Of a stretch of 45,092 nt of DNA, positions 17,441-26,137 are shown piece after piece. The stretch's first letter is position 1; every line of letters begins with the position of its first letter. Under the pieces are notes generated by a model, which was not told the origin of the DNA, searched no databases, and saw only the letters and a list, made by a program, of their open reading frames with translations. The DNA is from Porphyromonas gulae DSM 15663 (lineage in GTDB: Bacteria; Bacteroidota; Bacteroidia; Bacteroidales; Porphyromonadaceae), in NCBI RefSeq assembly GCF_000378065.1, contig NZ_KB899168.1:1-45092 (forward strand), written 5' to 3'. The position numbers and the translations under genes are program-made.

Positions 17441-18478
17441 TCAGAAGTATTTGGTTACTGCTGCTTGAGCAAATGTATACATTTCGTTGATCATGCTGAC
17501 GGCCGATACGATGATAGGATATGAGCATACCGCTCCGGAGCCTTCACCCAAGCGAAGTCCCAAGTTCAGGAGAGGCTTGGCCTGCATATACTTCAGCAAG
17601 CGAGCATGCCCGGCTTCGTCGCCACAATGTCCGAATACGGCGTAGTCGCGGACTTCGGGGTAGAATTGCGATGCCGCGAGGAGACAATTGGTCATGATAA
17701 ATCCGTCAACGATGATCAGCATCCCTAACTGTGCCGCCTGAAGCATTCCCCCGACGGCCATGAGCATCTCCAGCCCCCCGAAATAAGTGATGATGTCCTC
17801 GGCCGATCCATTGCCGGTATAGTTTTCCTTGGCACGTCGCAGGACGTTGTACTTATGTCTGACTCCCTCCGAATCCAATCCGCTGCCGGCACCCACACAA
17901 TCCTTCAGGTCGATTCCCGTGAAGAAGCTCATCCACATGGAAGAGGTAGAAGTATTGGCCACGCCCATCTCACCGAAGCTCACCACATTGCAGCCTCGGT
18001 GGTGACAGTCGCGAACGACTTCCGCTCCGGCTGTCACAGCTTGCTCCATCTCTTCTTCGGTCAGTGCCGCTTCGTACAGGTAGTTCCGCGTACCTTTCCG
18101 CACCTTACGATCGATGATATCCAATCCTTCGGGAAAATCGAAGTCAATACCTCCATCCACCAGCACCAGTTCGAATCCATGCTGACGGCACAGGAAGTTG
18201 ATACCGGCACCACCACCCAGAAAATTATTGATTACCTGCCAAGTGACTTCCTTGGGAGAGAAGCTGACACCTTCGTCCGCAATGCCATGATCGGCAGCAA
18301 AGATTATGTTGTGAGGATTATGAAGCTGCGGAGAGAGGGTTTGCTGTATAAGCCCTATCTGTAGGGCAAGTTCTTCGAGCATCCCCAACGAACCTTTAGG
18401 CTTCGCGAGGTTGTTGATCCGATCGATCAGGTCTTGGCCAATTGCTTGATCGGGGCGTTTGATATTGAATGTTTTCAT
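17441..18478 (-). CDS. cobT: Nicotinate-nucleotide-dimethylbenzimidazole phosphoribosyltransferase
   Basis: CobT activates the lower-ligand base by transferring phosphoribose from nicotinate mononucleotide, giving alpha-ribazole phosphate. The 345-residue length is normal. Visible motifs include [15 protein letters not shown] near the N-terminus, the [13 protein letters not shown] block and the C-terminal [10 protein letters not shown] with Glu312 at the place of the catalytic Glu of Salmonella CobT (Glu317). The gap from cobU is 53 nt and to cobS 6 nt. There are no dimethylbenzimidazole or corrin-ring genes nearby, so the cluster fits salvage or remodelling of imported corrinoids rather than de novo synthesis; that is an inference limited to this window. 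Confidence 0.95.
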   Translation of the reverse strand: MKTFNIKRPDQAIGQDLIDRINNLAKPKGSLGMLEELALQIGLIQQTLSPQLHNPHNIIFAADHGIADEGVSFSPKEVTWQVINNFLGGGAGINFLCRQHGFELVLVDGGIDFDFPEGLDIIDRKVRKGTRNYLYEAALTEEEMEQAVTAGAEVVRDCHHRGCNVVSFGEMGVANTSTSSMWMSFFTGIDLKDCVGAGSGLDSEGVRHKYNVLRRAKENYTGNGSAEDIITYFGGLEMLMAVGGMLQAAQLGMLIIVDGFIMTNCLLAASQFYPEVRDYAVFGHCGDEAGHARLLKYMQAKPLLNLGLRLGEGSGAVCSYPIIVSAVSMINEMYTFAQAAVTKYF

Positions 18479-18531
18479 CCGGCAGTATCGTTTCCTTTCC
18501 TTATTAAATTATTCTCGGCAGACACAGCTTT

Positions 18532-19068
18532 TTAGTCTACTTTGATGAACATGGGAATGCCGCTGATCATCAAGACTACACGATCGGCTCGCGCAGCTAC
18601 ATACTGATTGAGCCGTCCCAGCAGATCGGCAAAATGTCTCTGGACAGTATTCTCCGCCACTCCGCCCAGTCCGATCTCGTTGGTAACGAAGATGAACGTA
18701 CCCGAATACGATGTGAAGGAGTCGAACTCCGCACAGAGAGCCGCATATGCAAGCTCCACATCGGAGTCGTTGTCAAAGAAAAAATTGGTAGCCCACAGCG
18801 TCAGACAATCGATCAGGATCACTTCGCCCTGCGGATCGTGGCGGCTCAGCACCTTCTCTTCCTCTATATTGATCCACTCCGAGCCACGTCTCTCACGGTG
18901 CACAGCCACGCGCCGAGCGAACTCATCATCCCAAATCCGCGCCGTAGCCAAATAGATAGGATGAGCAGAGAGCGCAAGTGCCATCTGCTCGGCATAGAGA
19001 CTTTTGCCCGAGCGTTGTCCGCCGGTAATGAGGATGATTCTCCGATCATTTGTCGATTTTTGGCTCAT
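18532..19068 (-). CDS. cobU: Adenosylcobinamide kinase / guanylyltransferase
   Basis: This bifunctional enzyme phosphorylates adenosylcobinamide and then attaches GMP. The 178 residues begin with the P-loop GGQRSGKS (16-23), followed by LATARIWDDEF and the block VAVHRERRGSEW, whose His57 lies where the guanylyl-accepting His of CobU is found. EVILIDCLTLWATN and FVTNEIGLG complete the family pattern. It is the first gene of cobUTSC. A TACTTTTG box on the minus strand ends 32 nt upstream of the start. I looked for a cobalamin riboswitch in the upstream region and found no B12-box-like sequence. Confidence 0.94.
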   Translation of the reverse strand: MSQKSTNDRRIILITGGQRSGKSLYAEQMALALSAHPIYLATARIWDDEFARRVAVHRERRGSEWINIEEEKVLSRHDPQGEVILIDCLTLWATNFFFDNDSDVELAYAALCAEFDSFTSYSGTFIFVTNEIGLGGVAENTVQRHFADLLGRLNQYVAARADRVVLMISGIPMFIKVD

Positions 19069-19100
19069 ATCTCTGTCCGAAAATAGTTTCGTAATAAGAA

Positions 19101-19108
19101 CAAAAGTA
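19101..19108 (-). promoter_or_regulatory. Candidate -7 box for the cobUTSC operon
   Basis: On the minus strand the sequence reads TACTTTTG, matching TAnnTTTG, and ends 32 nt before the cobU ATG. A TTTG on the same strand (19121-19124) is only 12 nt upstream, too close for the usual -33 spacing. Confidence 0.45.
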
Positions 19109-19320
19109 AAGTATATGGTTCAAACTTGCTGACCCAGTCGATTGCCCGATGGATATAGATTGGCGAGACTGACAGGAAAATCGGCGGAGTGCTCTGTGCC
19201 AACGCTGGATTTCTGCAAATAAGATAGGAAGACACAGATAGACGAATCTTCTAATTCGAAGGAGTCTGGGAAAAATAGATTTACGAACCAAAAATGATGA
19301 AATTGTCGTTCCTAAAAACA

Positions 19321-19410
19321 GAAAAAGTCAGGCGTATTTTTTTTCGTTTTGGTTCGAAAAAAAATAATTTTCCGAACCAAAACAAAAACTTTCTCACGCC
19401 ACGTTTTGCA
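19321..19410. repeat. Degenerate ~90-bp intergenic element, copy 1 (upstream of ileS)
   Basis: This segment aligns by eye with 42381-42471: shared blocks are GGCGTA, a T run, TTTTGGTTCG, an A run, a GAACC/GAGCC-like block, an A-rich run and TTCTCACnCCAC. Within this copy GTTTTGGTTCG (19346-19356) pairs with 19373-19383, an 11-bp hairpin with an A-rich loop. Just downstream, CGTTTTGCA (19402-19410) pairs with TGCAAAACG (19414-19422). There is no open reading frame and no target-site duplication that I can see. Confidence 0.6.
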
Positions 19411-19661
19411 GACTGCAAAACGAGAAAATTCCGGAACCACACAACCGAATAGAACTTCCTTCCCCCACACTATTAAGCTACAATTGGTCATCAGAGAGAT
19501 CCATTACACTTGTGATTGGAATTTGGACACCAAGAAAGAAACTTGAATATCCCCCCTTTCGAATGCTTCTTGCTAAATTTGCCTTAGTGCTGCACTTATA
19601 ACCGGAATCTGCAAGTTATAGTCGAGCGGAGCTCGTTGAACAATGTTTCGGGCGGAAAGAT

Positions 19662-19669
19662 TATCTTTG
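19662..19669 (+). promoter_or_regulatory. Candidate -7 box for ileS
   Basis: TATCTTTG fits TAnnTTTG and ends 41 nt before the ATG at 19711. It supports that ATG over the in-frame TTG at 19636, which would lie upstream of the transcription start. Confidence 0.55.
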
Positions 19670-19710
19670 CTCCCATTCTTATAGATACTCTGTTAGCGAA
19701 GTTGAAATTT

Positions 19711-22700
19711 ATGAGTCGCAGATTTGCCGAATACGAGAGCTTGGATTTGTCCCGTGTCAATGAGGAGGTGTTGGCCGATTGGATGCAACACCGTCTTTTT
19801 GAAGAAAGTCTGAAAAGTCGCGAGGGTGCCCCCTCGTTCGTTTTTTATGAGGGACCTCCCTCTGCCAATGGGATGCCCGGCATCCACCACGTAATGGCTC
19901 GTGCCATCAAGGACACTATTTGTCGCTACAAGACGATGAAAGGTTTCCGAGTGGACAGGAAAGCCGGCTGGGATACTCACGGCCTGCCCGTAGAGCTGGG
20001 AGTGGAAAAAAGTCTGGGCATAACGAAAGAGGACATCGGCAAATCGATCTCCGTGGAGGAGTACAATGCTGCCTGCCGGCGCGATGTGATGAAGTTCACC
20101 AAAGAGTGGGAAGACCTCACGCACAAGATGGGCTACTGGGTAGATATGGAGCACCCCTACATCACGTACGACAACCGCTATATCGAGACGCTTTGGTGGC
20201 TACTGGCCGAGCTATACAAGAAAGGCCTGCTCTACAAAGGCTATACGATCCAGCCCTATTCGCCTGCAGCAGGTACCGGTCTGAGCACGCACGAGCTGAA
20301 TCAGCCGGGTTGCTATCGCGATGTGAAAGATACGACCTGCGTAGCCCAGTTCAAGATCGTGGATCCTAAGCCGGAAATGCAGTTGCACGGCGATGCCTTC
20401 TTCCTTGCATGGACTACCACGCCGTGGACACTTCCCTCCAATACAGCCCTTTGCGTGGGACCTGAAATCGAGTACTTGGCTGTACAGACATTCAATCCTT
20501 ATAACGGTATTCCCATCACAGTCGTATTGGGCAAGCCACTACTCCACACCCTCTTCAACCCGAAGGGCGAATGCGAGGAGATACCCGCTTCTTACGATCC
20601 GGCGCAGAAGCTGCTCCCCTACAAGGTGATTGCATCATGGAAAGGGAAGGAGTTGGAAGGTATGCGGTACGAACAGCTGATACCGTGGGTGAATCCGGGC
20701 GAAGGTGCTTTCCGGGTGATCACGGGCGATTTCGTGACTACGGAAGACGGTACCGGCATCGTGCACATAGCACCTACGTTCGGTGCGGACGACGACCGCG
20801 TGGCCAAGAAAAACGGCGTACCTCCCTTGATGCTTCGTGACAAAGAGGGGAATATGCGCCCTATGGTGGATCTGGCCGGCCGCTATTTCCCAACGACGGA
20901 TTTGGATCCTGTCTTTGTAGAGAAGCACATGGATCTGCCTCTCTATGACGTATATGCCGGCCGCTACGTGAAGAATGCGTACGATGCCGGAAAGACGGAG
21001 AAAGACGAGACTCTCGACGTCGAACTCTGCGTGATGCTGAAGATGCAGAATCGCGTTTTCCGCATCGAAAAGATGACACACAACTACCCACACTGTTGGA
21101 GGACGGACAAGCCCGTTCTTTACTATCCGCTCGATAGCTGGTTTATCCGCACGACAGCCTGCAAAGAGGAGATGATAGCCAACAATGGTAAGATATATTG
21201 GAAACCCGAAAGCACCGGCACGGGACGCTTCGGCAAATGGCTGGAGAATCTTCAAGATTGGAACCTTTCTCGCAGTCGCTACTGGGGAACACCATTGCCC
21301 ATTTGGCGCACGGAGGATGGTTCCGAAGAGATCTGTATCGGCTCGGTCGAAGAGCTATACAACGAGATCGAGAAGGCCGTCAAAGCCGGTATGATGGAGC
21401 GTAATCCCTGGGCCGGCTTCAAGCCCGGTGTCTACACTGAGGAGAACTATGCCAAGATCGATCTGCATCGACCTTTCGTGGACGACATCACGCTCTGCTC
21501 ACCTTCGGGTCAGCCCATGCACCGCGAACTGGATTTGATCGATGTGTGGTTCGACTCAGGGGCTATGCCTTATGCCCAGATGCACTATCCTTTCGAGAAT
21601 CGCGAGCGAGTGGAGGACGGTTCCGTCTTCCCGGCCGACTTCATAGCCGAAGGGGTAGATCAGACGCGTGGATGGTTCTTCACCCTTCACGCCATAGCCA
21701 CGATGATATCGGGAACGAGTTCGTTCAAAGCTGTAGTATCCAATGGCTTGGTACTGGACAAGAAAGGCAATAAGATGAGCAAGCGTCTCGGCAATGCCAT
21801 AGATCCTTTCGAAACCATCAAGAAATACGGTTCTGATCCTCTTCGCTGGTATATGATCACCAATTCTTCACCGTGGGACAATCTCAAATTCGACACGGAC
21901 GGAGTGGAAGAGGTACGGAGGAAATTCTTCGGCACCTTATATAATACGTATCAGTTCTTTGCCCTCTATGCCAATTTGGACGGCTTTACGGGAACAGAGG
22001 AGCATGTACCTTTCAGCAAAAGACCGGAGATAGACCGCTGGATACTTTCCGAACTGAATACATTGATCCGCGAGGTGGACGAGCAACTGACCGACTACGA
22101 GCCTACGCGTGCCGGTCGTGCTATCAGCGATTTTGTCTCTGAGAATCTGAGCAACTGGTATGTGCGTCTCAGCCGCCGTCGCTTCTGGGCAGGAGATATG
22201 ACCGAAGATAAGCTCTCAGCCTACCAGACGCTTTATACCTGCTTGCTTACCGTGGCCCGGCTGATGGCTCCGATCAGTCCTTTCTATGCTGACCGACTGT
22301 ACCGAGATCTGACGGGCAAAGACGAAAGCGTGCACTTAGCACTCTTCCCTCAGCCGGATCAAAGTCAGGTGGACAGAGCACTGGAGCAAAGCATGCAAAT
22401 GGCTCAGCACATTTCGTCAATGGTACTGGCACTTCGCCGCAGAGTGAATCTGAAAGTACGCCAGCCATTGGCTACACTGATGATACCGGCTATAGACGAT
22501 GAGCAGCGCAGGTGTATCGAATCCGTGCAGCCGCTGATCCTTAGTGAAGTGAATGTGAAGGAGCTTCGGTTTGTGGATGACAGCATGGGTATTCTGGTAA
22601 AACGAATCAAACCCGACTTCAAGCGACTCGGCCCACGCTACGGCAAAGTAATGAAGGCTTTGGCAGAAGCTGTAACGGCTATGACGCAGGAAGAGATACG

Positions 22701-23124
22701 CTCTCTCGAGAAGGCCGGCACTTTCCGGATGGAAGTGGCAGGGACTTCGGTAGAGCTTGAATTGGCCGATGTGGAGATCGTCTCGGAAGATATTCCGGGA
22801 TGGCTCGTAGCCAACGAAGGCAATCTGACCGTAGCCCTCGATATTACAGTGACGGATGAGCTTCGCTCCGAAGGATTGGCTCGCGAACTTGTGAATCGTG
22901 TGCAGAATATCCGCAAGCAAAGCGGTTTCGAAGTGTCGGACAAGGTGGATGTCCTCCTCTTGTCTAACGATATTATGGATAAAGTGGTGGCAGAACACCA
23001 TGACTATATCGCCCAACAAATCCAGGCCGAATCGTTGGAAATCAGCGACGCTGTCAGCGATGGAGCGGAGCTGGATTTCGATGATTTTGTCCTTAGCATA
23101 CAAGTTGTTAAACATCAGGGATAG
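19711..23124 (+). CDS. ileS: Isoleucyl-tRNA synthetase
   Basis: This class I synthetase charges tRNA-Ile and edits valine. The start at 19711 gives 1137 residues (MSRRFAEYESLDLSRVNEE). The HIGH-type motif is PGIHHV (56-61), a form common in this clade, and the KMSKR loop is at 688-692. The large editing domain lies between them. DVWFDSGAMPYAQ and the anticodon-binding helical region follow, and the C-terminus is long and lacks an obvious zinc-knuckle Cys cluster. Length and C-terminus fit the longer, eukaryote-like type often linked to mupirocin tolerance; that link is family knowledge, not shown here. A dksA-like gene follows after 68 nt. Confidence 0.96.
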   Translation: MSRRFAEYESLDLSRVNEEVLADWMQHRLFEESLKSREGAPSFVFYEGPPSANGMPGIHHVMARAIKDTICRYKTMKGFRVDRKAGWDTHGLPVELGVEKSLGITKEDIGKSISVEEYNAACRRDVMKFTKEWEDLTHKMGYWVDMEHPYITYDNRYIETLWWLLAELYKKGLLYKGYTIQPYSPAAGTGLSTHELNQPGCYRDVKDTTCVAQFKIVDPKPEMQLHGDAFFLAWTTTPWTLPSNTALCVGPEIEYLAVQTFNPYNGIPITVVLGKPLLHTLFNPKGECEEIPASYDPAQKLLPYKVIASWKGKELEGMRYEQLIPWVNPGEGAFRVITGDFVTTEDGTGIVHIAPTFGADDDRVAKKNGVPPLMLRDKEGNMRPMVDLAGRYFPTTDLDPVFVEKHMDLPLYDVYAGRYVKNAYDAGKTEKDETLDVELCVMLKMQNRVFRIEKMTHNYPHCWRTDKPVLYYPLDSWFIRTTACKEEMIANNGKIYWKPESTGTGRFGKWLENLQDWNLSRSRYWGTPLPIWRTEDGSEEICIGSVEELYNEIEKAVKAGMMERNPWAGFKPGVYTEENYAKIDLHRPFVDDITLCSPSGQPMHRELDLIDVWFDSGAMPYAQMHYPFENRERVEDGSVFPADFIAEGVDQTRGWFFTLHAIATMISGTSSFKAVVSNGLVLDKKGNKMSKRLGNAIDPFETIKKYGSDPLRWYMITNSSPWDNLKFDTDGVEEVRRKFFGTLYNTYQFFALYANLDGFTGTEEHVPFSKRPEIDRWILSELNTLIREVDEQLTDYEPTRAGRAISDFVSENLSNWYVRLSRRRFWAGDMTEDKLSAYQTLYTCLLTVARLMAPISPFYADRLYRDLTGKDESVHLALFPQPDQSQVDRALEQSMQMAQHISSMVLALRRRVNLKVRQPLATLMIPAIDDEQRRCIESVQPLILSEVNVKELRFVDDSMGILVKRIKPDFKRLGPRYGKVMKALAEAVTAMTQEEIRSLEKAGTFRMEVAGTSVELELADVEIVSEDIPGWLVANEGNLTVALDITVTDELRSEGLARELVNRVQNIRKQSGFEVSDKVDVLLLSNDIMDKVVAEHHDYIAQQIQAESLEISDAVSDGAELDFDDFVLSIQVVKHQG

Positions 23125-23192
23125 AGTTCCGAGGCAGAGATGAATTTTCTATCTGCCGAGAATCCGTCCCGCTAACGATTATTTAGATACAA

Positions 23193-23573
23193 ATGGTAGA
23201 AAAAACACGCTACACCGACGAGGAGTTGGAAGAATTCAAGCAAATAATTCTGGCCAAATTGGATCAGGCTCGCAAGGACTACGAGCAGTTGCGTGCGGGC
23301 GTCAGCAATTCAGAGGGTAATGATGTGTCGGATACCTCTCCTACGTTCAAGGTACTGGAGGAGGGTGCAGCCACACTGTCGAAAGAGGAATCCGGACGTT
23401 TGGCACAGCGACTGATGAAGTTTATCCAGAACTTGCAGGCTGCTCTGATACGTATCGAGAATAAGACTTATGGTGTTTGCCGCGAAACGGGCAAACTTAT
23501 TCCCAAAGAACGACTTCGCGCCGTACCTCATGCTACGCTGAGCATAGAGGCCAAAATGAACGAGAAGAAATAG
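23193..23573 (+). CDS. DksA/TraR-like protein with degenerate zinc finger
   Basis: The 126-residue protein has a coiled-coil-like N-terminal half (EELEEFKQIILAKLDQARKDYEQL) and a C-terminal block aligning with the DksA/TraR finger: YGVCRETGKLIPKERLRAVPHATLSIEAK. The canonical finger has four Cys (CxxC...CxxC); here only one remains, the second being Thr and the distal pair replaced by Leu and Glu. The RLRAVPHA core is kept. DksA proteins bind the secondary channel of RNA polymerase and act with ppGpp. Whether this protein does so without zinc is unknown, although similar zinc-less forms are, as I recall, typical of Bacteroidota. It sits between ileS and lspA (3-nt gap). Confidence 0.82.
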   Translation: MVEKTRYTDEELEEFKQIILAKLDQARKDYEQLRAGVSNSEGNDVSDTSPTFKVLEEGAATLSKEESGRLAQRLMKFIQNLQAALIRIENKTYGVCRETGKLIPKERLRAVPHATLSIEAKMNEKK

Positions 23574-23576
23574 TAG

Positions 23577-24257
23577 ATGGCTTCTTTTCTCTCCCGTCTG
23601 TCTCAGGGAAAAGTAGTCGCAGCTCTCATTGTCTTGCTTCTGGTCGTAGATCAGGTGATCAAGATATGGGTGAAGACGACTATGGTACTGGGGCAGTCGC
23701 ACGTTGTCGCCCCGTGGTTTCAGATTCATTTCGTCGAAAACCCGGGGATGGCTTTCGGAATAGAGTTGGGGAGCAAACTCTTCCTGAGTCTCTTTCGCAT
23801 CGTTGCCATGGGCTTTTGTATCTATTTATTAGCCAAATTGGTACGAAAGCGAGAGCATACACTCGCATTTCTCTCTTGTTTGTCTCTGATCATCGCCGGC
23901 GGTATCGGGAATATTATCGATTCTATTTTCTATGGAGTCATCTTTTCCGACAGCCACGGCCAGATTGCACAGCTATTTCCTTCAGGAGGTGGCTATGAGA
24001 CGTGGTTTCACGGTCGAGTAGTGGATATGTTTTACTTCCCTTTGATAGAGGGAGTCTTTCCTTCGTGGCTTCCTTTCTGGGGTGGCGAAGATTTTGTCTT
24101 TTTCCATCCGGTCTTCAACTTTGCCGATTCCTGCATTTCCGTCGGGTTGATACTGCTGCTGGCGTGTTATCCGCGTACGTTGAGCGTCCTACTCGATGGG
24201 AAAAAGACGCGAGCTGACGGTGCCACTGACGATTCCGAGCCAACCAAAAGCGAATGA
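23577..24257 (+). CDS. lspA: Prolipoprotein signal peptidase (signal peptidase II)
   Basis: LspA cleaves the signal peptide of lipid-modified prolipoproteins in the inner membrane. The 226-residue protein has four membrane segments and the two catalytic aspartates: Asp150 (GRVVDMFYFP) and Asp184 (FNFADSCIS). VDQVIK and VENPGMAFG also match the family. It is longer than the E. coli enzyme (164) because of an insertion between about 122 and 174 (GQIAQLFPSGGGYETW..., WLPFWGGEDFVFFHP) and a polar tail. The start is 3 nt after the DksA-like stop, and the ATGA overlap with the next gene indicates coupled translation. Several lipoproteins in this window would be substrates. Confidence 0.95.
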   Translation: MASFLSRLSQGKVVAALIVLLLVVDQVIKIWVKTTMVLGQSHVVAPWFQIHFVENPGMAFGIELGSKLFLSLFRIVAMGFCIYLLAKLVRKREHTLAFLSCLSLIIAGGIGNIIDSIFYGVIFSDSHGQIAQLFPSGGGYETWFHGRVVDMFYFPLIEGVFPSWLPFWGGEDFVFFHPVFNFADSCISVGLILLLACYPRTLSVLLDGKKTRADGATDDSEPTKSE

Positions 24258-25042
24258 GACGTTTGCACGTCATATTGATTGTCGGCTTGGCCTCCCTTGC
24301 ACTACTGGGAGGCTGTAGCCGAAACGACTATAAAAAGATCCCCAAAAAGCGATTGAGAGATCTGATGGTCGAGCTTTATGTGGCTGATGGTTACTTCGCC
24401 AATATATATGATCCGACCTTGACCGACAGCGTTCGTGAAGCCGTTTACACCAATCTGTTTGCCAAGTACGGCACCACTCGCAGGGATTACGACAGCACGC
24501 TGATATGGTATGGCCGCCATGATTTGGAAGAATATATCACCATCTGCCAGAGCGTTCGGGATGAACTGGAAAAGCAGCGAATCGATCTGGACAAGCAGAT
24601 TACGATGGAGCGTGAGAAGAAAGGGATGGCTATGCTCGATGGTTCCTTCTACGAGTTGGATTCGATCAATATGCTGGCCGGAGATAGTGCCTGCTTCTAC
24701 CGACCGGATATACCATTCCTGAACAGGTCTTTCGTCATCACACCGGGTGCAGCTTATAAGGAAGGCACCCGATTGGAATTTGTTACGAGGCTGAGAGGTC
24801 TACAGCTTCGTCCTAATGCAACGATGGAGATGTACCTCCAATTGGTTTGCACCGACAATACCATCCTTACGGTCAGCCGACCTGTGAATCCGGGGATAAA
24901 CATGCTGACGACTTCGGTGCCGGACTCTGCGGACGTGAGCCGTGTCTACGGCTATTTGCGAGGTCTCCCCGATTCGACGGGAATCATGTCGTCAAGTCCG
25001 TTCGTTATCGACAGTTTTTCCCTTCGCAAGTTCGAACACTAG
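24254..25042 (+). CDS. DUF4296-type lipoprotein
   Basis: The 262-residue protein has a lipobox (LLGGC, Cys21) after a hydrophobic signal. The following IPKKRLRDLMVELYVADGYF...YTNLFAKYGTTRRDYDSTLIWYGRHDLEEY matches DUF4296, a Bacteroidota lipoprotein family without known function. The remaining 140 residues (about 120-262) look beta-rich and are not recognised. The gene overlaps lspA by 4 nt, so it is co-translated with the enzyme that would process it. It converges with the acyltransferase gene 36 nt downstream, and no clear terminator is visible in that gap. Confidence 0.82.
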   Translation: MRRLHVILIVGLASLALLGGCSRNDYKKIPKKRLRDLMVELYVADGYFANIYDPTLTDSVREAVYTNLFAKYGTTRRDYDSTLIWYGRHDLEEYITICQSVRDELEKQRIDLDKQITMEREKKGMAMLDGSFYELDSINMLAGDSACFYRPDIPFLNRSFVITPGAAYKEGTRLEFVTRLRGLQLRPNATMEMYLQLVCTDNTILTVSRPVNPGINMLTTSVPDSADVSRVYGYLRGLPDSTGIMSSSPFVIDSFSLRKFEH

Positions 25043-25078
25043 CTTTCTTTCCTTCTGGCGCAGTTCCTCTGCGTCTGC

Positions 25079-26104
25079 TTACAATCCGACCAACGGCTTC
25101 AGTGAAACCGGAAGCTTCCTGTCCAAGAACTTGGACAGGTAGAGTGGTATGAACAAACCGGCTATGAAACTGACTGCAATGGCTCCATTGATCATCATGG
25201 TGTTCAGCTCATAGCGGTCATAAAGGACTATTCTCAATGCGACCAGAACGAACCATGAAAAAATGAATATGGGATAGCTGTACAACCCTATACCGTGAAG
25301 CAATGGAGCGGGCATCACCTTGTCTCCGATTTTTACCGATACACCATAAAGTACAACGATGAAGAGGGTATAATATGTCCAGTTCAACACCCCCAAGAAC
25401 GACGACTGCTCGGGCATAAAGAAACGAGAGAAAAGTACCACATGGAAGGCGATAAGCAGAATTACCGATACCCGTCGGGAAACTATATGATCGGAATAGC
25501 GGTATAGCACCATACCCAGGACAAAGTAGTGAAGATTGTTAAGGGCTGCTATAATACAGAAAGGATCATCCTCGAATGCCACAGGGACGTATTCGGTGAT
25601 TATATGCAGAAGGCAGGCGATGAGGTAAGCCCCGAAAATCTTCGGGCCCTCCATCCACTTCCGAGGATAAAAAACAATCAGGCAAAAGAGACTGAACAAG
25701 CAGGGCAAAAACCACAGAAAGCGAATAGCATTCGTTGCCGGAAAAAGAAAGCTGCTGACATATCCGGAGAGGGAGGCCTCCATCGGATGGTATGTGTAGG
25801 CACTCAGTAGGACTTTAGGCAGAAACGCCACCGTCCCCATGAAGAAGTATGGAAGGAGCAGACGCTTGGCTTTTTTTCTGATCACCTGAAAAGCGGTTTT
25901 CCCGACCCTCTTTCTTTCTCCCAAAGCCCACAGAAAACCGGAAATAAAAAAGAAGAGGGGAACTCTCATATAGAAATGCTCTATGTAGAAAGGGAACCAC
26001 GACGGTAAGTTGTCCAGCTGGCGAGGAGCTGCATGGCACAACACGAGAGAGGTAACAGCTACGAGTTGCAGAAAGAGTATGTCGAGACGATCGGATTTTC
26101 TCAT
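25079..26104 (-). CDS. Membrane acyltransferase, acyltransferase-3 family
   Basis: The 341-residue integral membrane protein has about ten hydrophobic segments. The N-terminus DRLDILFLQLVAVTSLVLCHAAP holds the characteristic His24 of OafA-like acyltransferase-3 proteins, and VPLFFFISGFLWAL and FLWFLPCLFSLF are typical later segments. Such enzymes add O-acetyl or other acyl groups to sugars, peptidoglycan or lipids from the cytoplasmic side. The acceptor is unknown and no polysaccharide genes are adjacent. It begins 33 nt after birA on the same strand, so it may be the third gene of the yjbR-birA transcript. Confidence 0.85.
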   Translation of the reverse strand: MRKSDRLDILFLQLVAVTSLVLCHAAPRQLDNLPSWFPFYIEHFYMRVPLFFFISGFLWALGERKRVGKTAFQVIRKKAKRLLLPYFFMGTVAFLPKVLLSAYTYHPMEASLSGYVSSFLFPATNAIRFLWFLPCLFSLFCLIVFYPRKWMEGPKIFGAYLIACLLHIITEYVPVAFEDDPFCIIAALNNLHYFVLGMVLYRYSDHIVSRRVSVILLIAFHVVLFSRFFMPEQSSFLGVLNWTYYTLFIVVLYGVSVKIGDKVMPAPLLHGIGLYSYPIFIFSWFVLVALRIVLYDRYELNTMMINGAIAVSFIAGLFIPLYLSKFLDRKLPVSLKPLVGL

Positions 26105-26137
26105 AAGGAAGTCAGAAACAGGTAATGGGAAATCTAA

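Larger units (their letters stand above)
19069..19710. other. Divergent intergenic region, cobU / ileS
   Basis: This 642-nt gap holds the cobU promoter candidate (19101-19108, minus), an AT-rich degenerate element with two hairpins (19321-19422) and the ileS -7 box (19662-19669). An in-frame TTG at 19636 lies upstream of that -7 box and so is unlikely to be the start of ileS. No gene is recognisable between 19109 and 19620. Confidence 0.6.

Noticed and set aside
19069-19300. Cobalamin riboswitch upstream of cobU
   Set aside because: On the minus strand I find no B12-box-like GCCACTG or the other conserved blocks, and the likely promoter box is only 32 nt from the start codon.
19636-19710. 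TTG start for ileS at 19636
   Set aside because: It lies upstream of the -7 box at 19662-19669, and the ATG at 19711 gives a normal family N-terminus.
23125-23192. Terminator between ileS and the dksA-like gene
   Set aside because: GGCAGA/TCTGCC forms only a 6-bp stem with a large loop and no T tract, so I do not call it.
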